This document shows, piece by piece, positions 17,716 to 27,060 of a stretch of 64,000 nucleotides of DNA. The DNA lies in NCBI RefSeq assembly GCF_009806985.1, contig NZ_WUAX01000009.1:186001-250000 (forward strand), given 5' to 3'. The position numbers and the translations under genes were made by a program. This DNA comes from Halorubrum sp. JWXQ-INN 858. GTDB taxonomy: Archaea; Halobacteriota; Halobacteria; Halobacteriales; Haloferacaceae. Under the pieces are notes generated by a model. It had not been told where the DNA came from. It saw nothing but the letters and a program-made list of their open reading frames with translations, and ran no database searches. Numbering within the stretch: position 1 is the first letter of the stretch; every line of letters begins with the position of its first letter.

Positions 17716-20006
17716 CCCGATCCCGCGACGACGCCGTGACCGCCCCCGCCGGCCCGGTGCCAGCCGGCCTGCTGCCCGACGGGCTGGCGCGACCAGCGAG
17801 CGTCGGCGTCCTCGTTGTCGTGGCCGCGTACGTACACGTCTTCTTCTCGCTGACCGACGTGGTGGGCGGGACCGCCCGCGTCGCGCTCGCGATGGGGGCC
17901 GCCGCGGTCGCGGGGGTCGTGCTCGCCCGCGTGATCGACGAGCGAACCGCGGCGGTCCTGACCGCGGTCCTCCTCGTCGTCGGGCTCGCCGGGTACTACT
18001 TCGCCGTTCCGGAGAGCCAGCGGGCCCTGTTCTCGATCCGTGCCGTCGCGGTCGACACCCTCTCGCTGCTCACCGGGCTCTCGGTGTTGCGGCTCACGCT
18101 CACCGACGTGTGGGTGCTCGCGGTCGCGCCCGTGCCGACGTTCCTCGTCGCGTACCTGACCGGACGCGGGCGGCACGTGCCCGCCGCGGGGGTCGCCGGG
18201 GGGACGCTGGGGTTCCTCGTGCTCACCGGCGACGCGACCGGCGCCGCCACTCTCGTCGGCGTCGGCGGCGTCGCGCTCGCGGCCGGCCTGACGACGCTTT
18301 CGGTCCCCGGCGGCCTGCGGAGCCGCGGGGACACGCTCGCGGTCCTGTTGGCGCTGATGGTCGTCGCGAGCGCGACGGTGACGCTCATCCCCGCCGGCGC
18401 GGCCCAGCCGTGGGGAGGCGACCGCGGAACCCCGGGGCTCGAATCGACGCTCGACGGCGACGACGAGCTCGAGATCGTCGGCTCGACCCGCCTCTCCCCG
18501 GAGGTCCGGTTCACGATGCGAAGCGACCGTGCTGCGAACTGGCACACGGGGTCCTACGACACCTACACCGGCGACGGCTGGGTTCGATCCGGCGAGCCAG
18601 ACCCCCTCGACGGGCCGCTCGCCGGCCCGCCCGGTGAGACCGTCACCGTCGAGTCCTCCTTCACCACGGAGACGGTGATGGGGACGATCCCCGCCCCGTG
18701 GCAGGCCGTCGACGTGGCGGGGCCGGTCGCCGGCAGCGCGCAGGTCGACGATCGGGGAACGATCCGGCCGGGGACCCCGGTGCTCGCGGGCGATCGAGTG
18801 ACCGTCGAGAGCCGAGTCCTCGACGCCGACCCCGACGACCTCCGCGCCGCGGGCGACGAGTACGACGACCGGATCGTCGACCGGTACACCCAGCTCCCCG
18901 AGAGCACGCCCGACCGCGTCGGCGACCGGACCGCCGAGATCCTCGCCGAGGCCGACGCCGACACTCCCTACGACCGAGCGGTCGCGATCGAGCGCTACCT
19001 GATCGAGGAGTACGACTACTCGCTGTCCGTGGCGCGACCCGACGGCGACGTCGCCGACGGGTTCCTCTTCGAGATGGACGCCGGGTACTGCACGTACTTC
19101 GCGACGACGATGGTCGTCATGTTGCGTTCACAGGGGATCCCCGCCCGGTTCGTCACCGGGTACAGCAGCGGCGAGCAGGTGTCCGACGACGAGTGGGTCG
19201 TCCGCGGGCAGGACGCCCACGCGTGGGTGACGGTGCACGTCCCCGAGCACGGGTGGGTCGAGTTCGACCCGACCCCCAGCGCGGAGCGCGATCAGGTGCG
19301 GCTGGCCCGACTCGCCGAGGCGCGCGCCAGCGGCGCTGAGGACGTCGACACGGCGCTGTCGGTGCCCGAGCAGGGGGCGACCGTCGACGAGGAGCCGGCA
19401 CCGGGCGTCCCGGTCGACGACGATGCCCCCGTCGACGGAGCCGCCAGCGACGCGAACGCCACCGACGGCAACGTCACGGACGGAGTCGCCGACCCGATGG
19501 ACGGGCTCGAAGGGCCCGAACCCGACGAGCTGGGTTATGAGGCCGACGTCGGCGGGGCGGCCGAAGCGGGCGGGACGGGACCGGGCGGCTGGCTCCCCGT
19601 GCCGTCCCGGGAGACGCTCGGCTACGCGCTGTTCCTCGTGGTCGTCGCGATCGCGGGAGCACACCACACCGGCGCGACGACCCGGGCGTACCGTGCAATC
19701 GGGGTCCGGCTCCCGGCGCGACGGCGGGACCCGGCGACCGACGTCCAGCGGGCGTTCGTCGACCTCGAATACCTGCTCTCCGACCGCTATCGCCCCCGGC
19801 GACCGGGCGAGACGCCCCGGTCGTACCTGGCCGCGCTCCGGCTCCGCGGCGTCGACGAGCGCGTCCACGGGGTCGGCGAGGCGTACGAGCGGGCGATGTA
19901 CGCCGGCACGGTGACCCGCGAGGACGCCGACGAGGCGCGCGCGACGGTGCGACGGCTCGCCCTGGAGGCGACGCCCGTGATCGGCGGGTTGTTGTCCCGA
20001 GCGTGA
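17712..20006 (+). CDS. Membrane transglutaminase-like protein (TgpA/DUF3488 type)
   Basis: A 764-residue protein. Six or more membrane helices lie in the first 220 residues. An extracytoplasmic transglutaminase-like domain follows with the catalytic Cys in DAGYCTYFATTMVVMLRSQG, His in DAHAWVTVHVPEHG and Asp in VEFDPTPS. After an Asp/Gly/Thr linker there is a further membrane helix (GYALFLVVVAIAGAHH) and a C-terminal DUF4129-like domain (VQRAFVDLEYLLSDRYRPRR). All three catalytic residues are intact, so activity is likely (protease or cross-linking of surface proteins); the substrate is unknown. Last gene of the moxR operon. Confidence 0.91.
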   Translation: MTRSRDDAVTAPAGPVPAGLLPDGLARPASVGVLVVVAAYVHVFFSLTDVVGGTARVALAMGAAAVAGVVLARVIDERTAAVLTAVLLVVGLAGYYFAVPESQRALFSIRAVAVDTLSLLTGLSVLRLTLTDVWVLAVAPVPTFLVAYLTGRGRHVPAAGVAGGTLGFLVLTGDATGAATLVGVGGVALAAGLTTLSVPGGLRSRGDTLAVLLALMVVASATVTLIPAGAAQPWGGDRGTPGLESTLDGDDELEIVGSTRLSPEVRFTMRSDRAANWHTGSYDTYTGDGWVRSGEPDPLDGPLAGPPGETVTVESSFTTETVMGTIPAPWQAVDVAGPVAGSAQVDDRGTIRPGTPVLAGDRVTVESRVLDADPDDLRAAGDEYDDRIVDRYTQLPESTPDRVGDRTAEILAEADADTPYDRAVAIERYLIEEYDYSLSVARPDGDVADGFLFEMDAGYCTYFATTMVVMLRSQGIPARFVTGYSSGEQVSDDEWVVRGQDAHAWVTVHVPEHGWVEFDPTPSAERDQVRLARLAEARASGAEDVDTALSVPEQGATVDEEPAPGVPVDDDAPVDGAASDANATDGNVTDGVADPMDGLEGPEPDELGYEADVGGAAEAGGTGPGGWLPVPSRETLGYALFLVVVAIAGAHHTGATTRAYRAIGVRLPARRRDPATDVQRAFVDLEYLLSDRYRPRRPGETPRSYLAALRLRGVDERVHGVGEAYERAMYAGTVTREDADEARATVRRLALEATPVIGGLLSRA

Positions 20007-20033
20007 GGTCGGCCCGGTCGGGACTCCCGACAC

Positions 20034-20361
<328 letters not shown>

Positions 20362-20474
20362 CCGTCACCTAACCGCCCGTCGTCGGGCATTTTTCGGAGT
20401 ATCGTTGGCGGCGAGCGGCCGCGCCGTTAGAGCGGTGGCCGACGATAGCCGGTCGTCACGATGGACAACCACTC

Positions 20475-20484
20475 ATCATATAAT
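20475..20484 (+). promoter_or_regulatory. TATA box of mgtE
   Basis: CATCATATAATG, centred about 27 nt before the GTG at 20507. This spacing is the reason for preferring the GTG over the in-frame ATG at 20546. Confidence 0.55.
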
Positions 20485-20506
20485 GCGCCAGTGAGACGCT
20501 CCGTGT

Positions 20507-21769
20507 GTGATCGAGCAATCAACGGACGTTTCGGAGACGATCGCGATGTCTCCTGCACCGGCCGATCCGTTCACTGACCTGCCCCCGAAGGAGTGGCGGG
20601 ACGTGTTCTTCGGACTCTCGGACGAGGTACAAGAGCTCCTCGTCGCGGACATGAGTCGGTCGGAGCTGGAGGCGTTTATCGACCGACTCGACCCGGACGA
20701 AGTGACTGACGTCCTCGTACACACCGACGAAGAGACGCGTGAGGCCCTGCTCGCGACGCTCGACAGCGAGCGCCGCGAGAAGATCGACTTCCTGCTCTCG
20801 TTCGATCCCGAAAGCGCGGCCGGGTTGATGAGCCTCGATTACGTCACCGTCGATGAAACGCGACGGTTCGTCGAAGTGACCGAGCGCGTCCGTCGCTTCG
20901 AGGAGCGAACGGGACGACTCCCGACGATCTTCGTCACCGATGACGACGATGAGCTGCTGGGGGAACTCCCGGGCGCGGCGCTGTCGATAGCGGATGACGC
21001 AACCGAGGGGATCGGCGATTACGTACAGGAGACGCCCCACGTCCGGTTCGACCGGGATGACGAGGAGGTGCTCGAGGTTTTCAAGCAGAACCGCGAGCGT
21101 GCCGTCGCGGTGCTGGACGAGGACGATGACGTCCTCGGAGTGATCCACGCCGAGGACCTGTTGCGGATGCTCGAAGAGGCACGGGGCGAAACGCTCTACG
21201 AGTTCACTGGCGTCGCTGAGGAGGAGAGCGTCCTCGACGGCCCGGGAGCGAAGATACGGCGGCGGTACAAGTGGTTGATCCTCAACCTCGGAACCGCGTT
21301 TATGGCCGCGGCGGTCGTCGGACTGTTCGAGTCGACGATTGCCGCCGTCGCCATCTTGGCCGCGTACATGCCGGTCGTTGCGGGGATGGGTGGGAACGCG
21401 GGGACACAGGCGATGGCGGTCACCGTCCGCGGGATCTCGCTCGGCGAGGTGTCGCTCAACACCGGCAAGCGCGTGGTCTTCAACGAGGTCGTCGCCGGTG
21501 CCGCAAACGGACTCATTACCGGCGTGCTCGTCGCCGTGATCGCGATCGCCTTCTCGTTCGGCGAGTTCGGCCTCCTGCTCGGGGCCGTGATCGGCGTTTC
21601 GATGGTCGCAAACCTCGTTATCGCGGGGTTCTTCGGGGCGATAACCCCGTTGTTGCTCGATCGTATCGGATACGACCCGGCCACGTCGGCGACGATATTC
21701 ATCACCACGGCAACCGACGTGCTGGGCTTTTTCGTGTTCCTCGGGTTGGCGCAAGCCGTCCTGTTGTAG
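20507..21769 (+). CDS. mgtE: Magnesium transporter MgtE
   Basis: Mg2+ channel/transporter of 420 residues. Order: MgtE N domain (LSRS-type helices, DPDEVTDVLVHTDEE, then SFDPESAAGLMSLDYVTVDE), two CBS motifs (about 110-225, TIFVTDDDDELLGELPGAAL and AVAVLDEDDDVLGVIHAEDL), then five membrane helices with the pore segment MPVVAGMGGNAGTQAMAV and the conserved FNEVVAGAANGL. Domain order and pore signature are complete. The CBS/N domains normally gate the channel by sensing cytosolic Mg2+. No ykoK-type riboswitch is visible upstream. Confidence 0.94.
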   Translation: MIEQSTDVSETIAMSPAPADPFTDLPPKEWRDVFFGLSDEVQELLVADMSRSELEAFIDRLDPDEVTDVLVHTDEETREALLATLDSERREKIDFLLSFDPESAAGLMSLDYVTVDETRRFVEVTERVRRFEERTGRLPTIFVTDDDDELLGELPGAALSIADDATEGIGDYVQETPHVRFDRDDEEVLEVFKQNRERAVAVLDEDDDVLGVIHAEDLLRMLEEARGETLYEFTGVAEEESVLDGPGAKIRRRYKWLILNLGTAFMAAAVVGLFESTIAAVAILAAYMPVVAGMGGNAGTQAMAVTVRGISLGEVSLNTGKRVVFNEVVAGAANGLITGVLVAVIAIAFSFGEFGLLLGAVIGVSMVANLVIAGFFGAITPLLLDRIGYDPATSATIFITTATDVLGFFVFLGLAQAVLL

Positions 21770-21854
21770 CGTCGTCGGTGGGTTTTATCAGTAGCTGTCG
21801 AGCGATTCGAAGCGACGGGCCGACGCTATGGATGGGACATGCGGCGGGGCGTTC

Positions 21855-21926
21855 ACGGAACCGCTTTCGCCGGTCCTCACGGAACCGCTTTCGCCGGACC
21901 TCACGGAACCGCTTTCGCCGGCCTTC
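21855..21926. repeat. Tandem repeat, 24-bp unit x 3
   Basis: Three copies (21855, 21879, 21903) of ACGGAACCGCTTTCGCCGG plus a 5-base tail, between the convergent mgtE and histidine kinase genes. A shorter half-unit follows up to the kinase stop. Confidence 0.93.
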
Positions 21927-21933
21927 GCGGGCC

Positions 21934-23463
21934 TCACCGGGAACGGAGCTCCCGATAGATAACGAGGTGTTGCCCGGGGACGACGTCCGTCGTCGCCGTG
22001 TATTCGACCGGGTGTTCCGTCCCGTCGGCATCAACAAGCGTCACCGTATCACGCACCTGCTCGGCCCGTTGAAACCGCTGCCACCCGGATTCGAAGTCGA
22101 ACTCGTCCGGATGAAACCTCGATAGCGACTGCCCGAGCAGCGCTTGCTGGTCGAGCCCACAGAGGGTCGCTGCCGCCGGATTGGCGTCGACGATCCGGGA
22201 CTCGTCGTTGATGATCACCATCGCATCGCACGCTTCCTCGAACGCTGCCCGATACTTGTCGCGGGATTCGCTGAGGTCCGTCAGTTGCGCTCGGGCGTTC
22301 GTCGCAGGCCGCCGGGGAACCGAAACCGTCATCGTCGTTCCGGCGTCGGTGACGGTCGCGTCCACGGATCCACCGTGACTGGTGACGATCCAGTGTACCA
22401 ACCACAGACCCAGTCCGCTTCCGTGGACGAGGGGTGTCTCGGTACCGGCGTCCATCACGTCGGCTTCGTGGTCTGCAAGCCCCGGTCCGTCGTCCGTGAT
22501 CCGGACCTCGACCGCGTTCGGAACGGGGTCGACCGTGACGGTGACCGTCGGGTCGTCACCGCTGTGTTTGATCGCGTTCTCGATCAGCTCGTCGAGTGCC
22601 TGTTCGAAGTTCGGCAGCACGGCCACGGTGAGCTCCAGATCGGCGGTGTCGACGGTGATCGACGCGGCCGGGTGCTCCTCGGCGATCGGCTCGACGGTCC
22701 CTTCGATGAACGCGCCGAGGGGCACGGGTTCGCGTTCGAAGTCGGCGGTGACGATCCGGTTCAGTTCGCGGGCCTTCTCGCTCAATTCGATGAGGTCGTC
22801 GACCTTGGTCAGCGTGATCTCACTGTACTCGTCGTCGTCCAGTTCGTCGGCCATGAGTTGGACGAACCCCCTGATGACGGACATGTCGTTCCTGATGTTG
22901 TGTCGCAGGACGCGGTTGAGGACGGTAGCGAGGTTGGTCTGTCTCGTGAGTTCCGCCTCGTGGTGTTCGCGTTCGAGTTCGCGTTCGAGAAGCCGCGTCA
23001 GCAGTTCGGCGAACATCGTCTCGGCGTCAGTGAACGGGTCGCTTCGAGCCGCTTCGGCGACGAAACAGACCGTCCCGTACGGTTCCCCTTCGAGAACGAG
23101 GGTCGTGCCGTGATAGCAGCGGAGTCCATGAGCCTCGTACGCCGCATCGTCGGCCCAACCTTGGTCCGTCGCGTCGGAGAGGGCGACGGAGCCGCCCGCA
23201 CCGAGCGTGCGCCGACAGTACGTCGTCCCGAGATCGAGTTCCAAACCGGCGGGAAACCGTCCGTCCGGCGGGTCCGTGCTCACCATCGCCTCCCAGTGGT
23301 CGGTTTCCTGATCGATGCGCGTGAGATGGCCGTTGTCGACGCTCAGATACCGCTCGCCGAGCGCGAGCGCCCCACGCGCTTTCTCCTCGAACGGGCCGGT
23401 TCCGCGAACGATCTCGTAGAGTCGACGTCTGGCTTCCTCGGCGGGTCGGGTGGACTCAGACAT
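21934..23463 (-). CDS. Sensor histidine kinase: GAF, kinase core, C-terminal PAS
   Basis: A 509-residue soluble histidine kinase. The GAF-type sensor spans about 10-170 (ALGERYLSVDNGHLTRI, then YHGTTLVLEGEPYGTVCFVA). The H-box is VLNRVLRHNIRNDMSVIRGF, with the phosphorylatable His in LRHNIRND. ATP-binding boxes are LDELIENAIKHSG (N), ITDDGPGL (G1) and GSGLGLWLVHWIV (G2). A PAS domain sits after the kinase (YRAAFEEACDAMVIINDESR onward), the reverse of the usual order. There are no membrane segments. The start is ATG 23463; the listed frame extends upstream without support. No response regulator is adjacent (orphan kinase). Confidence 0.88.
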   Translation of the reverse strand: MSESTRPAEEARRRLYEIVRGTGPFEEKARGALALGERYLSVDNGHLTRIDQETDHWEAMVSTDPPDGRFPAGLELDLGTTYCRRTLGAGGSVALSDATDQGWADDAAYEAHGLRCYHGTTLVLEGEPYGTVCFVAEAARSDPFTDAETMFAELLTRLLERELEREHHEAELTRQTNLATVLNRVLRHNIRNDMSVIRGFVQLMADELDDDEYSEITLTKVDDLIELSEKARELNRIVTADFEREPVPLGAFIEGTVEPIAEEHPAASITVDTADLELTVAVLPNFEQALDELIENAIKHSGDDPTVTVTVDPVPNAVEVRITDDGPGLADHEADVMDAGTETPLVHGSGLGLWLVHWIVTSHGGSVDATVTDAGTTMTVSVPRRPATNARAQLTDLSESRDKYRAAFEEACDAMVIINDESRIVDANPAAATLCGLDQQALLGQSLSRFHPDEFDFESGWQRFQRAEQVRDTVTLVDADGTEHPVEYTATTDVVPGQHLVIYRELRSR

Positions 23464-23755
23464 CGCAGGGGGGAGACCTCCGAGTCGAGACTCTCCCGCC
23501 CTCAAACGTGCGATCCCACCCGCCGCTCTCGATCCGCAGACGCGTAGGTACTGTCCTCATAGATATAGGTTCTATTGTAGCTACTTCAACCCGTTCCCGC
23601 CGCGTGTGAAGCACCGAGATTCGTTTCGGGGAGGACGTCGCGATCGTCCGACAGCGTTGAGAGAGGCGGCCCGTCCCGATCCGGGTGATGTTCGATCGTG
23701 ACGTCGTGTGAACCCCGTCACGGGCGGAAACCGCAGGAGAGCGAAGGAAGAGGGA

Positions 23756-23826
23756 TGCGCCGTCCGGGAATCGAACCCGGGCTAGTGGCTTGGGAAGCCA
23801 CTGTCCTACCACTGGACCAACGGCGC
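23756..23826 (-). tRNA. tRNA-Gly (anticodon CCC)
   Basis: 71-nt cloverleaf on the minus strand. The acceptor stem GCGCCGU pairs fully with ACGGCGC, discriminator A. The anticodon stem GTGGC/GCCAC encloses loop TTCCCAA, giving CCC. The T-arm CCGGG-TTCGATT-CCCGG is perfect. CCA is not encoded, and there is no intron. Confidence 0.95.
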
Positions 23827-23848
23827 TCCACTCGATCCGTGCGCGTCC

Positions 23849-23866
23849 GGGTATAAACTATTTACC
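23849..23866 (-). promoter_or_regulatory. TATA box of tRNA-Gly
   Basis: On the minus strand this AT-rich run reads AAATAGTTTATACC, ending about 24 nt before the tRNA 5' end. It stands out in otherwise GC-rich flanking DNA. Confidence 0.55.
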
Positions 23867-24076
23867 ATCCGAGCGCCCGAATCCCGGGACGGATGGCCGA
23901 CGGACGGACGGTCGGCGGACAGCAGGTCGACGGACGAGAGGTGGGCGGACGGGCGTTCCCCGAAACGGTGTCCGGTTGAATACAGTATATACGCCCGGCT
24001 GCAGTACTGGGTGTATGGTCACTCTTCCGGCCGTTCAGTTCCGATCGTCCGAACCCGACCCGAGGTGGAGGCGCAC

Positions 24077-25315
24077 ATGACCGACCGCGACGACGCGAGC
24101 GGGGTCGAACACCTGTTCGCGGACACGGTCCGCGAGACGATGAGCGAGACGGGCTACGGGGCCTGGCGCTCGATCGGCGGCGAGGGCGCGGTACCGCTCG
24201 CGTTCGGGTTCCCGTACCCCGCGTCGTTCCCGAACGCGGAGCTCGTCTCGGCGACCGAGGGGCTCCTCGACGTGGAGGCCGACCACGCGCTTCAGTACGC
24301 CGGCGGGGAGTACGCCGACTCGCTCCCGGACGTCGTCGTCGAGCAGGCGGCGGACCGCGGCATCGACTGCACGCCCGCGGAGATCCACCTGACGAACGGG
24401 GCGACACACGCGATCGACACGGTGTGTCAGACGTTCCTCGACCCGGACGACCTCGTCGTCGTCGAGGCCCCCACGTTCATGGGCGCGCTGCGACTGTTCG
24501 GGAACTACGGAGTCGACATCGAGGGCGTCGGCATGGACGCCGACGGGCTCGACGTCGACGCGCTCGCCGACGTCCTGGCCGCGCGGGAGCGGGCCGGCGA
24601 GACGCCCCCGAAGCTGCTGTACACGATTCCGAACTTCCAGAACCCGACGGGAGTGACGCTGTCGCGGGAGCGCCGGGAGCGGCTCCTCGAGCTCGCCGCG
24701 ACGTACGACTTCATGATCCTCGAGGACGACCCGTACGGACAGCTCCGGTACGACGGATCGGAGCCGCCGCCGCTCAAGGCGCTCGACGACGACGGGCGCG
24801 TCGTCCGGGTGAACACGTTCTCGAAGACGATCGCCCCGGGGGTCCGCACCGGGTGGGTCATCGCCGACGAGGCGATCGTCGAGCAGCTGGACCGCGTCAA
24901 CGCCGGCGGGGAGAACCGGTTCACGCAGGGGGTCCTCGCGCGGTACTGCGAGTCGAACCCGCTCGACGAGGCGATCGAGGGGCTGTGTGACGGCTACCGG
25001 ACCCGCCGGGACGCCATGCTCGACTCGCTCGCGGACCGGATGCCGCCGGGTACCTCCTGGAGCGAGCCCGACGGCGGCTTCTTCGTCTGGGTCGAGTTCC
25101 CCGAGGGCGTCGACGCGGAGGCGATGCTTCCCGACGCCGTCGACGAGGGCGTGACGTACCTCGCCGGCTCCTTTTTCCACGACGACGACGGCGGCCGGCG
25201 GAACGCTCGCCTCTCGTTCAGTCACGTCTCCCCCGAGGAGATCGACGAGGGGATCGCGGCGCTCGCGCGGGCGACGCGCGCCGCGCTCGCGACCGCCGAG
25301 GCGGCGGACGACTGA
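24077..25315 (+). CDS. PLP-dependent aminotransferase, class I/II
   Basis: Fold-type I aminotransferase of 412 residues. PLP-binding signature: catalytic Lys about 250 in NTFSKTIAPGVRTGW, Asp/Tyr in ILEDDPYGQLRY, NPTG motif in IPNFQNPTGVTLS, and a C-terminal Arg region (RNARLSFSHV). It resembles the LysN / 2-aminoadipate aminotransferase and MocR-like enzymes but has no N-terminal HTH; the amino acid substrate is undetermined. A TATATAC box at about 23986 predicts transcription from about 24014, giving a leader of some 60 nt to the ATG. An in-frame GTG at 24011 (22 more residues) is possible but less likely. The last codons and stop form the first unit of a tandem repeat. Confidence 0.88.
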   Translation: MTDRDDASGVEHLFADTVRETMSETGYGAWRSIGGEGAVPLAFGFPYPASFPNAELVSATEGLLDVEADHALQYAGGEYADSLPDVVVEQAADRGIDCTPAEIHLTNGATHAIDTVCQTFLDPDDLVVVEAPTFMGALRLFGNYGVDIEGVGMDADGLDVDALADVLAARERAGETPPKLLYTIPNFQNPTGVTLSRERRERLLELAATYDFMILEDDPYGQLRYDGSEPPPLKALDDDGRVVRVNTFSKTIAPGVRTGWVIADEAIVEQLDRVNAGGENRFTQGVLARYCESNPLDEAIEGLCDGYRTRRDAMLDSLADRMPPGTSWSEPDGGFFVWVEFPEGVDAEAMLPDAVDEGVTYLAGSFFHDDDGGRRNARLSFSHVSPEEIDEGIAALARATRAALATAEAADD

Positions 25316-25390
25316 AAAGGACGGCAGACGGCTACCGAGGCGGCGGACGACTGAAAAGGGCAGCAGGCGACTACCGAGGCAGCGGACGAC
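25296..25390. repeat. Tandem repeat, 39-bp unit x 2.4, seeded from a gene's 3' end
   Basis: Unit starts at 25296, 25335 and 25374 and contains CCGAGGCGGCGGACGACTGA. The first copy is the last six codons plus stop of the aminotransferase gene and the following 18 bp. The second copy repeats it with small changes, including the TGAAAAGG; the third is partial. Confidence 0.9.
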
Positions 25391-25486
25391 CGACGACCCG
25401 TCCCTGACGTCGTGGGCGGGACGGTCCGTGCTGCGCGACGACGACGGCTTCCGTGTGTTTAAGCCGTCGCCGGCGGACCCGGGAGT

Positions 25487-26887
25487 ATGACCGACGACAC
25501 AGCCGCAGACGCGGCGACCGATCGGGTGAGCGAGCGGATCGAGGAGTTCGCGCCGGCGCTGGGGCGCACGTGGACCGACGACGAGCCGTGGGACTTCCTC
25601 ACCGACCTGACCGCGATCGGGAGCCGGATGGGCGGCAGCGAGGGCGAACGCCGGGCGGCCGCCGTCGTCGCCGACGCCTTCGAGCGAGCGGGGGTCCGCG
25701 ACGTCCACGAGGACCCCTTCGAGATGCTCGGCTGGGAGCGGGGCGGCTGCACCCTCTGCGTGACCACCCCCGGGCGCGACGGCGGCGAGTCGACCCGCGA
25801 GTTCGAGGCGCTCGCACTGCCGTACTCCCCGGCCGGCCGCGTCGCGGGCGAGTTGGTCGACGTCGGCTACGGCACCCCGGAGGAGGTGGACGCCGTCGAC
25901 GTCGAGGGGAAGGTCGTCGTCGCGTCGACGACCACGCCGTCGGGGTCCCGGTTCGTCCACCGGATGGAGAAGTTCGGCTACGCGATCGGCGAGGGGGCGG
26001 CGGGGTTCGTCTTCGTCAACCACCTCGACGGCCAGCTCCCGCCGACGGGGTCGCTCACGTTCGGCGAGGAGGCCGCGGCGGTCGCGGTCGGCGTCTCGAA
26101 GGAGACCGGCGCGTGGCTCCGCGAGTACGCCGCCAACACCCCGGGAACGAGCGGTCACGTCGACCTCTCCGTGGATGCGACCGCCGCCCCGGCCGAGAGC
26201 CGGAACGTCGTCGGCCGGGTCGGCCCCGACACGGACGAGCGGCTCCTGCTCGTCGCCCACTACGACGGCCACGACATCGCGGAGGGCGCGCTCGACAACG
26301 GCTGCGGGATCGCGACGGTCGCGACGACCGCCGGGATCCTCGCGGACGCCGACCTGCCGATCGGCGTCGACGTCGTCGCGGTCGGCTGTGAGGAGGTCGG
26401 GCTGCTCGGTGCCGAACGCCTCGCCGGGTCGGTCGCGCTCGACGCCGTCAAAGCCGTCGTCAACGTCGACGGGGCGGGACGGTTCCGCGACCTCGTCGCG
26501 CTCGCGCACACGTCCGACGCGACCGCGGCGGTCGCGGACGCGGTCGCCACGGCGACGAACCACCCGATCGAGGTGCGGGCGGAGCCGCATCCGTTCTCTG
26601 ACCAGTGGCCGTTCGTCCGACGGGGAGTGCCGGCGCTCCAGTTACACAGCGACTCGGGCGAGCGCGGGCGCGGCTGGGGACACACCCACGCCGACACCCG
26701 CGACAAGGTGGACGACCGGAACCTGCGGGAACACGGAATGTTGATCGCGCTGGTCGTCGCCGAGCTGGCGGAGCCGGACCGGACCGTCCCGCGGCTCGAC
26801 GCCGACGGCCTCGCGGACGCGTTCCGCGACGCCGACTTCGAGACCGGCATGCGCGCGGCCGCGCTCTGGCCGGCCGGGTGGGAGTGA
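25487..26887 (+). CDS. M28-family zinc peptidase
   Basis: Metallo-aminopeptidase-like protein of 466 residues. A PA-type insert domain (about 110-215, KVVVASTTTPSGSRF, GAAGFVFVNHL) lies inside the catalytic fold. Zinc ligands are visible: His in VAHYDGHDIAEG, Asp in GALDNGCG, the Glu-Glu pair in VGCEEVGLLG, and a late His in GWGHTHADTRDK. No signal peptide or Tat motif is present, so it probably acts in the cytoplasm. A GTTTAAG box lies about 28 nt before the ATG. Substrate unknown; aminopeptidase is the family norm. Confidence 0.9.
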   Translation: MTDDTAADAATDRVSERIEEFAPALGRTWTDDEPWDFLTDLTAIGSRMGGSEGERRAAAVVADAFERAGVRDVHEDPFEMLGWERGGCTLCVTTPGRDGGESTREFEALALPYSPAGRVAGELVDVGYGTPEEVDAVDVEGKVVVASTTTPSGSRFVHRMEKFGYAIGEGAAGFVFVNHLDGQLPPTGSLTFGEEAAAVAVGVSKETGAWLREYAANTPGTSGHVDLSVDATAAPAESRNVVGRVGPDTDERLLLVAHYDGHDIAEGALDNGCGIATVATTAGILADADLPIGVDVVAVGCEEVGLLGAERLAGSVALDAVKAVVNVDGAGRFRDLVALAHTSDATAAVADAVATATNHPIEVRAEPHPFSDQWPFVRRGVPALQLHSDSGERGRGWGHTHADTRDKVDDRNLREHGMLIALVVAELAEPDRTVPRLDADGLADAFRDADFETGMRAAALWPAGWE

Positions 26888-26901
26888 GCGACGACCGGCG
26901 C

Positions 26902-26987
26902 TGACGGTCGGCTGCGGTGGTGACGGTTGGCTGCGGTGGTGACGGTTGGCCGCGGTGGTGACGGTCGGCTGCGGTGGTGATGGTCGG
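26902..26987. repeat. Tandem repeat, 19-bp unit x 4.5
   Basis: Units at 26902, 26921, 26940, 26959 and a partial at 26978, consensus TGACGGTTGGCTGCGGTGG with single-base variants. Between the convergent M28 peptidase and nadE genes. Confidence 0.93.
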
Positions 26988-27060
26988 AGCGAACGCGTCG
27001 ACCGCCGCGTTTCGTCGCCGGAGGCGGGTCTCGTCACCGTCAGTCCCGTTAGGGCTCGTG

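Noticed and set aside
24035..26590. An 851-residue minus-strand open frame opposite the aminotransferase and M28 peptidase genes
   Set aside because: It is antisense to two well-identified genes, is rich in Arg, Asp and Gly with no domain, and arises from the very high GC content that suppresses stops in other frames.
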